From Anaerolineaceae bacterium (GTDB taxonomy: Bacteria > Chloroflexota > Anaerolineae > Anaerolineales > Anaerolineaceae): 10,942 bases of DNA. The translations under genes were made by a program, and so were the position numbers. Positions 6,701-10,942 of the stretch are shown here, piece after piece. Below the pieces are notes generated by a model. It did not search any database. It was given only the letters and a program-made list of their open reading frames with translations, and was not told where the DNA came from. The DNA lies in contig JAGOIM010000038.1 of NCBI GenBank assembly GCA_017995665.1, forward strand, positions 1-10,942, in the 5' to 3' direction. Position 1 is the first letter of the stretch. Every line of letters starts with the position of its first letter.

Positions 6701-8248
6701 GGATCCATCACAGAGCCAGTAAACAGCTGACCCCGGGTGATTGTTAATCGTCAGATTCTCGAGGATTGGGTTAATCCTTACGGCATTAAGATGGATAGCC
6801 TGATGGTCAGGCCAATACGTTGAGGAAGAACCGTTCTCTTCAATCAGCAGGTTTTTCAAAGTCAGGTTAATCGCGTTACTTGAAGCTCTGATACCAGACC
6901 AACCGTTGCCACTGACGATGCCGCCATCCATGTTGAAATGCAGTTCACCACCACTGCTAGTTTCAAGACGGATCCCCTCCTGGCTGTTATCAATGATATT
7001 CACATTCGTTAGGGTGGCGGAAATGCTGTTCTGCGGCCCGGCGCTAACGCGGACACCATTTGCACCCATATTGTGGAAGGTGCTATCGCTGACCCGGATC
7101 CCGTCCGCCTTTATCAGCAAGCCACTAAGATAGGCATCGGAACCGCTCAGATCGCAATGTGTAATCTGACCATGGGAGCCGTATTCGAATTGTATGCTGC
7201 TGTTTGCGATGGTCACTGGCAAATCAGATGTACCTTCAATGTTCAAAGTCGCACCGCTACCCACCAAGAAGTAAATGGGGTAAGACCAAGCCAGGTCAAG
7301 CTCGGCGCCTGCCGCTATGGTCAGCGTGTGAGGAGAAACCGGATTAATAGGACAAACGTTGCTTCCACAAGTGAATCCTGTCGGAGCGCCGCCCAAAGTA
7401 ACATCTCGGTTAAGCGGTCCAACAGGTATCACCACCTGATTGCGATTGTTATTGGTAAAGGTCAGACTTGTGTATGTCGGCTGCATATTGATGGTATTTT
7501 GCTCTATGGCTGCTGCCGGGTAGGTGGAGTTTTTGCTGTCGTTGTTTTCAAAAAGCGTGTTTTGAACCAATGGGGTCAAACCATCGCCATCTAAGAATAA
7601 TCCGGTAGTTTCTCCATTGATGATCGAGGAGTGATTCAGACTCAAGTTCGCTTTGCGGACATCCAGTTGCGCCCGGTTATAACAGGAGTTGTAATTCGGA
7701 TCTCCAAAAGCCCAGTTGCAAGCGTCCGAGCCGGCGTAACGAATATGAACATAATCCATTGTAGCGATGCTGTTTTCCCGCAGGACGATGCCCCACCAAT
7801 CACCCGGATAGGCAGTGTTGTTGCCGCCGCTGTCAGAGTTATCGTTCGTGGCGGTGAAAACAACGGGAGATGTCTGGTTGCCAATGGCAATCAGTTCCCC
7901 GGAAATGATCATCCCTGAAGTGCCGCTGCCAAACTGGATTACTGTGCCAGCCTCGATTGTTAATGTGACGCCAGCGTTTACAGTAACGACACAACCGGCT
8001 GCCTGGTACACATTATCCGCGGTCCAAGTTCTATCGGAATTGATAATGGGGGATGTGCAGAGATTGATTGTCTCAAACAATTGGCTCTTGCTTTCAGAAA
8101 TTAGTCCTTTGGATGAGACCGGTGTAATTGGTGAGGCAGCTGAAAGGATGACACTCGCCATGAGAATGACCGTGATTACCATTCGGCTTAGTTTGAATAG
8201 ATTGATACTGGAGATCGACAATGGTTTTTTTTGAAACGAGTTTTTCAT
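3716..8248 (-). CDS. Large secreted beta-helix / DUF11 / Ig-like surface protein
   Basis: This 1510-residue protein is probably exported and cell-surface or extracellular. Order of parts: signal peptide (1-about 40; hydrophobic core about 23-38 after a basic start); right-handed beta-helix region, about 73-740, made of three modules that each restart with an R-x-W/V-type cap (about 73, 281, 546) and ending in the typical NYWGHPSGPYH (707-717); DUF11-like domain (about 748-860); an unassigned stretch (about 870-985); a cysteine-rich part with 15 Cys (990-1154) holding a hydrophobic stretch (about 1012-1039); a second DUF11-like domain (about 1155-1287); a Big_9/cadherin-like Ig domain (about 1291-1372, with PNLTYTPIENFSGTDFFTF); an SbsA-type Ig domain (about 1379-1497); and a hydrophobic tail GIFLPIILKQ. 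The ATG at 8248 is preceded by GAAAGGG. The role is probably polysaccharide binding/degradation or adhesion; no catalytic residues were identified. It has no visible tie to the purine genes on either side and is flanked by repeat copies. Confidence 0.92.
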   Translation of the reverse strand: MKNSFQKKPLSISSINLFKLSRMVITVILMASVILSAASPITPVSSKGLISESKSQLFETINLCTSPIINSDRTWTADNVYQAAGCVVTVNAGVTLTIEAGTVIQFGSGTSGMIISGELIAIGNQTSPVVFTATNDNSDSGGNNTAYPGDWWGIVLRENSIATMDYVHIRYAGSDACNWAFGDPNYNSCYNRAQLDVRKANLSLNHSSIINGETTGLFLDGDGLTPLVQNTLFENNDSKNSTYPAAAIEQNTINMQPTYTSLTFTNNNRNQVVIPVGPLNRDVTLGGAPTGFTCGSNVCPINPVSPHTLTIAAGAELDLAWSYPIYFLVGSGATLNIEGTSDLPVTIANSSIQFEYGSHGQITHCDLSGSDAYLSGLLIKADGIRVSDSTFHNMGANGVRVSAGPQNSISATLTNVNIIDNSQEGIRLETSSGGELHFNMDGGIVSGNGWSGIRASSNAINLTLKNLLIEENGSSSTYWPDHQAIHLNAVRINPILENLTINNHPGSAVYWLCDGSITAKNITANNNAEGAGNQLQLPGCSVTAGREWDLAEAGIPVHVTDTINVESGGILSITPGTRMGFDLNKTLNVKKGGSLFALGTADEPIIFTAHSGASSWTGIQNYMGTLILRHSEVSLAVKGLLIGATSTTPPTNSIIQNCKIHDNDTGIFAYAPTYATTSIVYNEIYDNSILGIDWGGFSTDAINAYYNYWGHPSGPYHATLNPDGLGNPVDDYVNFDPFLTAPPEDQALVGDMWVSTAGPATISPGEVNDYAIQYLNLQAEPVYGAIAVIQLPLGGEYISSTSGGTYWPARHQVFWVLGNINPGSHGMLTARVRFDWGLPGSYQDGSYTVLAGSNYQSEAINFDEYLNFDKDELEGTIRVEASTIPASPDFSALYNQAIANGFEFRGAHKNFFEGGKVTYLVTMRTPDKRTARFISLEEDGYASASTSDGSTYFSIQDVSGGQTTDLLTLESTMWGTWDDPQDVNSIMVECNYARCMRNCTMKKISVEMMKDAAKGAAVWLFGIPVFGGIAVTAFAVYEAADKAHEIYLCHESCKTNPQTGCCNAGEILWSPSTLMGNTSCNKYVCDASSLSFPPTPNSTDPCGYGYRCVAGYGNRGGCKPCVEDFILAMSMVGPEMNNDSTCSSNSINGGKTKCSDLTIRVAKDPNAIYGPLGDVLPEQLMDYRITCENEGEGDAYGVYILNDLPEQLDEDTLVINDGGVYLPAERQIAWYIGELGPKGDPTSEAEVTYTAQLKPGLPIGSAVVNQATVYFPSVPEETPTNTWVNLIYPLAATPMQLETNYMTPLAITLAGRPAGSLSYNLESLPLGGTLEGELPNLTYTPIENFSGTDFFTFSVSLDGETSQPAQVTINVLSDGDNTGPSVLWVMPEDQETDVEYSESPIRTIPEGDVYAPIIVAKLSEKVQEETISSSSVSVMESGGDVIPIKATFDPVINLLTIQLLAPLNQRRTYTVSLTTEILDLNDNPLIQNYSWLFTVKEHGIGIFLPIILKQ

Positions 8249-8305
8249 GATTACCCTTTCTTTGAGTCGGATCTTATGAAATTGTAAATAGAGGTATTAA
8301 AAGAC

Positions 8306-8321
8306 TGAGCTATTATGCTCA
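8306..8321 (-). other. Small hairpin in the leader of the surface-protein gene
   Basis: TGAGC (8321-8317 on the minus strand) pairs with GCTCA (8310-8306) across ATAATA, then GTCTTTT follows. It lies about midway in the roughly 104 nt leader predicted from the promoter at 8359-8387. The stem is only 5 bp and could be chance; a weak attenuator or mRNA stabiliser is possible. Confidence 0.25.
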
Positions 8322-8358
8322 TGCTAGATTAGGAATGGTAATGGGAGTTCTTGGATAG

Positions 8359-8387
8359 AATATATCATAATATTGTATGTTTGTCAA
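8359..8387 (-). promoter_or_regulatory. Near-consensus sigma-70 promoter of the surface-protein gene
   Basis: Minus strand TTGACA (8387-8382), spacer of exactly 17 bp, TATATT (8364-8359), with TGA directly before the -10 (extended -10). The -35 is perfect and the -10 differs at one base. The predicted start near 8352 gives a leader of about 104 nt to the ATG at 8248. This is the best promoter in the window and suggests strong expression of the surface protein from its own unit. Confidence 0.75.
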
Positions 8388-8411
8388 GCATATTGAACAA
8401 CCGATTTTTGC

Positions 8412-8449
8412 GGGAATCGGGGAGCGGGAAACGGGGAGCAGGGAGCGGG
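8412..8449 (+). other. G-quadruplex-type motif
   Basis: Six runs of three or four G (8412-8414, 8419-8422, 8426-8428, 8433-8436, 8441-8443, 8447-8449) are separated by loops of 3-4 bases on the plus strand. This exceeds the usual G3+N1-7 x4 pattern. It lies 25 bp upstream of the -35 of the surface-protein promoter. Copy 1 has only three such runs. Confidence 0.6.
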
Positions 8450-8538
8450 CGAAAAAAACCTTTCGCAGGAAAGTGCCCTATAGCACCCGAAGCGAAGCGA
8501 GCGGTGTGCGCTTTCCTTTTGTGCACGAACGGGAATCT

Positions 8539-8559
8539 GGTAATAGGTAACGGGTAATA
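8539..8559 (+). repeat. Three heptanucleotide tandem units GGTAAYR
   Basis: GGTAATA, GGTAACG, GGTAATA in direct succession, preceded by GGGAATCT. They are the same unit type as the longer array at 3467-3553. The run is short and has no coding sense. Confidence 0.6.
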
Positions 8560-8601
8560 GTAAAAAGGACCTCGTCTTGTGGTATATTTACAGTCTCAGA
8601 G

Positions 8602-8668
8602 CGCTTATTCATGAAATTGTCGTAAGCGTTTAACAATGAATTTGAAGGTTTTTTTCGTTACAATTGTA
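8602..8668. promoter_or_regulatory. Inverted repeats upstream of the PucR-family gene, possible operators
   Basis: CGCTTA (8602-8607) and TAAGCG (8623-8628) form a 6 bp inverted repeat with a 15 bp spacer, and TACAATTGTA (8659-8668) is a perfect 10 bp palindrome 20 bp before the ATG. These could be autoregulatory sites. I find no convincing -35/-10 pair for the regulator in 8570-8688, so its promoter is unassigned. Confidence 0.3.
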
Positions 8669-8676
8669 GAAGCACG

Positions 8677-8681
8677 AGGAG
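8677..8681 (+). promoter_or_regulatory. Shine-Dalgarno of the PucR-family gene
   Basis: AGGAG (within ACGAGGAG) lies seven bases before the ATG at 8689 and supports that start. Confidence 0.7.
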
Positions 8682-8688
8682 CGAAACT

Positions 8689-10371
8689 ATGCTAGAAGCA
8701 TTAAAAGTTCGCTTAGGTGATATCCTCAAATTCGATTTACTAAATGGTGCCGAGGTTATCGCCGGCGATTCCGGTTTAAACAATGAAATAACTTCCGTCA
8801 ACGTCATGGAAGTGCCGGATATTGTTGATTGGGTGCGTCCCGGTGAGTTCCTCCTCACCACGGCTTATTCCCTCGCAGATAATATTGAAGAATTCAACAA
8901 CCTCATTCCCAGTTTTGCGGAAAGAGGTGTTTGTGGGATGGGGCTAAAGGTCAAGCGTTATATTAAGGAATTGCCCGAAAGCGTCATCCAAACTGCCAAT
9001 CGCCTCAACTTCCCGATTATCGTTATCCCTCAAGGAGTTTCGTACGGTGAGTTGATGAAGGAAATTTTCACCTACATTGTCGGGAAACAAACCCGTTTGC
9101 TTGAACAAATCAACAGCTTTAATAGTCAGATTCGCGATATCATGCTCAAACGAGGCGGAATGGAAGAATTTGCCGAGCTGATTAGCAAGGTAATTGAATG
9201 CCCTGTCCTCATTTCTGATCAGATACACAAAAGCTATGTGGTTTATTCGAAAGATAAAAAATGGAAGACAATTCTTGACCGCGTTGTGCCGGCGACAATT
9301 GACCATACGATTATTTCTGACCAGCCCAATCTGACCGAAATCAGCACCAGCTTTGACCTTATCGACGGAGAAAAGGTCAAGCGTTATAGCATCCCGATTT
9401 TCTTTGAAGAACATCTTTATGGGCATGTCTACATTTGGGATATCAATCAATCTGTCAACCAGAGTAATTTGTTCGTGATCCAATCGGCAACTTCACTTTT
9501 AGCTTTGCATATTGTCAGCAAACTAACCGTAACCCAACGAGAAAACGTCCATCGCACTAATTTTTTGGAACTTTTGCTCAGCAAAGAGCCGGAGGCGCAA
9601 GCCAAGGCGATTATGGATGCGGAATATTATGGTTTTGACCCGCTTGCCTGGCATCGATGTCTGGTTCTGAGGCTCGATTATCAGGACCATAAGCGGTCGG
9701 TTTCCTTGTTGACCAGGAGGATTCAAGAAAGCAGTCTTTTGCTTACCGGCATCCTCAGCCAAATACAAAGAAAAGCCTCTACACCCTTTATTTGGGCAAG
9801 CCAATCTGACAGCATTTGCTTTTTACTCGAATTTGATCACAATCAAAGCCCGGAGATGCGCAGCCAACAAAGCCGTCATTTTGTCTATCAGCTGCTCGAA
9901 ATAGCCCGCCAATTAAATATCGAGGAGTATTGTTTCATTGGGATTGGGCAAACTTATGAAGGCTACGACAGATTGCACAACAGCCTCCACGAAGCCCAGC
10001 AAGCTGTTCGAATTGTTGCAAGCAGCCGTCTCAAAAACCAACAGCATTATGGCTTTTTTGAGGATATGGGAGTTGCCCGGCTTTTTGGCAATCCGGAAAT
10101 TCGGGATGATTTGCTTAATTATTCTGAGCAAATTTTGGTGCCCTTCATGCTCTATGATGCCGGACATGACAGCAAGTTACTCGAAACAGCCCGGGCTTAT
10201 TTTGAGCATGGCGGCAATTTGCGCAAAATTTCCGAAGTGCTTTTTACACACTATAACACCATCGTCTATCGCATCAATCGGATTAATGAGGTCCTGAAAA
10301 TCGACCTAAAAGACCCCGAAACGGCCTTTGCCATTCAACTGGCGCTACGAATCAGGGATTTAAATGAATAG
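8689..10371 (+). CDS. PucR-family transcriptional regulator
   Basis: This 560-residue DNA-binding regulator resembles the purine catabolism activator PucR of Bacillus, which senses purine breakdown intermediates. Visible parts: an N-terminal PucR domain (about 8-128, with VNVMEVPDIVDWVRPGEFLL and a later NFPIIVIP); a helical linker (about 133-155); a GAF-like segment (about 158-280); a degenerate GGDEF-like CdaR segment (about 290-445, with IGIGQTYEGYDRLHNSLHEA); and a C-terminal HTH_30 domain (about 496-554, NLRKISEVLFTHYNTIVYRI). Length is normal for the family. The ATG at 8689 has AGGAG seven bases upstream. It is divergent from the surface-protein, amidase and hydroxylase genes and overlaps the AllH-like gene by 8 bases, so it probably heads that operon and may control both sides. 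The effector is unknown. No truncation or frameshift is visible. Confidence 0.93.
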   Translation: MLEALKVRLGDILKFDLLNGAEVIAGDSGLNNEITSVNVMEVPDIVDWVRPGEFLLTTAYSLADNIEEFNNLIPSFAERGVCGMGLKVKRYIKELPESVIQTANRLNFPIIVIPQGVSYGELMKEIFTYIVGKQTRLLEQINSFNSQIRDIMLKRGGMEEFAELISKVIECPVLISDQIHKSYVVYSKDKKWKTILDRVVPATIDHTIISDQPNLTEISTSFDLIDGEKVKRYSIPIFFEEHLYGHVYIWDINQSVNQSNLFVIQSATSLLALHIVSKLTVTQRENVHRTNFLELLLSKEPEAQAKAIMDAEYYGFDPLAWHRCLVLRLDYQDHKRSVSLLTRRIQESSLLLTGILSQIQRKASTPFIWASQSDSICFLLEFDHNQSPEMRSQQSRHFVYQLLEIARQLNIEEYCFIGIGQTYEGYDRLHNSLHEAQQAVRIVASSRLKNQQHYGFFEDMGVARLFGNPEIRDDLLNYSEQILVPFMLYDAGHDSKLLETARAYFEHGGNLRKISEVLFTHYNTIVYRINRINEVLKIDLKDPETAFAIQLALRIRDLNE

Positions 10372-10942
10372 AATGATGATTAATTTGAACGCAAAACTTT
10401 TGGCTGATGACTTGCGCGACTTCCTCGAAATTTCGCAAGGTCAACTGGCTTTGGTAGATTCGGTTTATCCTCACGCGGTGAATTTAAGCTGTGTCGATCA
10501 GCTGATTACGCTAACCAATCAGGAAGATATCACGCCAATGGGGATTTTGCTTGAGGGCGTGGATAACTTTGTGCCCATCATAACCGAAGTTGATCAATTC
10601 AAACTTATGCCCGAAGCTTTGTCTGCAATTAGCGGTTCGCTTCTATTAAATATAAGCAAGGCTGAAATTTGGGAAAGCAAGATAGCGATTGATAAAGCGC
10701 TCAAATCCCGTAAGGATATCGTTGACGATATCGACCGACTGATAAACTGGCTGAGCCAAAAACCTGCTTTGGGATTATTACCCCTTTTGGGAAGATTGAC
10801 AAAAAGAAACGATCAAATTTCTTCCGGGAAGAGCAACCTCTACAGCCGCCATATTGCTGACGAACTGAGTGATTTCAATTTGGCAATGCAAAGCGAGGAT
10901 TGGCAAAAGGCTTTAGAAATCAGCGATAAATTAATCGGTTTT
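10364..10942 (+). CDS. DUF2877 (AllH-like) protein, N-terminal part
   Basis: The frame is open from the ATG at 10364 to the right edge: 193 residues, no stop, in a different frame from the regulator it overlaps by 8 bases (ATGAATAG). AGGGA (10354-10358) lies five bases upstream. Alternative ATGs at 10373 and 10376 are less well placed. The early part contains GQLALVDSVYPHAVNLSC (about residues 24-41), then LITLTN, TPMGILL and ISKAEIWESKI. From memory this matches the DUF2877 pattern (a 'svf..AvNL', then 'LtLt', then 'S.A..W' succession). DUF2877 includes YlbF/AllH, part of the AllFGH oxamate carbamoyltransferase in allantoin fermentation. Full members are about 270-300 residues, so about two thirds is visible. 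If right, AllG (DUF1116), AllF/FdrA and a carbamate kinase would be expected just to the right. The assignment rests on pattern recall, not alignment. Confidence 0.72.
   Translation, partial: MNRMMINLNAKLLADDLRDFLEISQGQLALVDSVYPHAVNLSCVDQLITLTNQEDITPMGILLEGVDNFVPIITEVDQFKLMPEALSAISGSLLLNISKAEIWESKIAIDKALKSRKDIVDDIDRLINWLSQKPALGLLPLLGRLTKRNDQISSGKSNLYSRHIADELSDFNLAMQSEDWQKALEISDKLIGF

Larger units (their letters stand above)
8411..8560 (+). repeat. Dispersed composite repeat, copy 2 (upstream side of the surface-protein gene)
   Basis: This occupies much of the 440 bp gap 8249-8688, in which I see no gene. It repeats block CGGGAATCGGGGAGC (8411-8425) and the core CCCTATAGCACCCGA... (8476-8508) of copy 1 in the same orientation. 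The bracketing palindrome is AGGAAAGTGC (8467-8476) against GCGCTTTCCT (8508-8517), with one T-G wobble; relative to copy 1 both arms have lost one base together, so pairing is kept. Here the heptad repeat (8539-8559) follows the core, whereas in copy 1 it precedes it. The spacing from block to core is 50 bp against 139 bp in copy 1. Confidence 0.7.

Noticed and set aside
7073..7594. Plus-strand frame of 173 codons
   Set aside because: It is antisense to the beta-helix part of the surface-protein gene and has no recognisable domain.
8351..8557. Plus-strand frame of 68 codons between the divergent genes
   Set aside because: It runs through the promoter, the G-rich tract and the repeat core; composition is repeat-driven.
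8583..8588. TATATT as -10 for the PucR-family gene
   Set aside because: No -35-like hexamer at the right distance; it would give a leader of about 95 nt without other support.

Overview
The window most likely comes from a Chloroflexota (Anaerolineae-like) bacterium. This is an inference from three things: a large secreted surface protein that ends in a hydrophobic 'FLPIILKQ'-type tail, which I associate with secreted proteins of that phylum; the moderate base composition; and a purine-catabolism gene set of the kind found in anaerobic heterotrophs. There is no rRNA or marker gene here to settle taxonomy. I see no tRNA, rRNA, CRISPR array, transposase or integrase.

Left part (1-3421, all minus strand): an amidase-signature hydrolase (1976-3421), then, after a 173 bp gap with a candidate promoter/operator, a tightly packed molybdenum hydroxylase (xanthine dehydrogenase family) operon in the order FAD subunit (960-1802), [2Fe-2S] subunit (416-952), molybdopterin subunit (416 to beyond the left edge). 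Middle (3716-8248, minus strand): one 1510-residue secreted multidomain protein (signal peptide, three beta-helix modules, DUF11-like domains, a cysteine-rich insert with a hydrophobic stretch, two bacterial Ig-like domains, conserved-looking tail) behind a near-consensus sigma-70 promoter. Right part (8689 to the right edge, plus strand): a PucR-family regulator overlapping by 8 bases the start of a DUF2877 (AllH-like) protein that runs off the window.

The outer genes make sense together. PucR-type regulators control purine/ureide use, xanthine dehydrogenase-type enzymes oxidise purines to urate, amidase-signature enzymes hydrolyse amide and ureide-like bonds, and DUF2877/AllH belongs with the AllFGH (FdrA/YlbE/YlbF) oxamate carbamoyltransferase of allantoin fermentation. 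The two halves are transcribed divergently.

The most unusual aspect is what lies between them. The surface-protein gene has no obvious tie to purine metabolism and is bracketed by two same-orientation copies of a repeat (about 3442-3650 and 8411-8560). Each copy has an identical 15 bp G-rich block, a 33 bp core with three differences, a palindrome whose arms change together, and degenerate heptanucleotide repeats. The surface gene therefore looks like a separate module placed between the divergent halves of a purine locus. Other points worth checking are a non-canonical oxyanion segment in the amidase, the cysteine-rich insert and C-terminal tail of the surface protein, and an inverted repeat lying on the candidate promoter of the hydroxylase operon.
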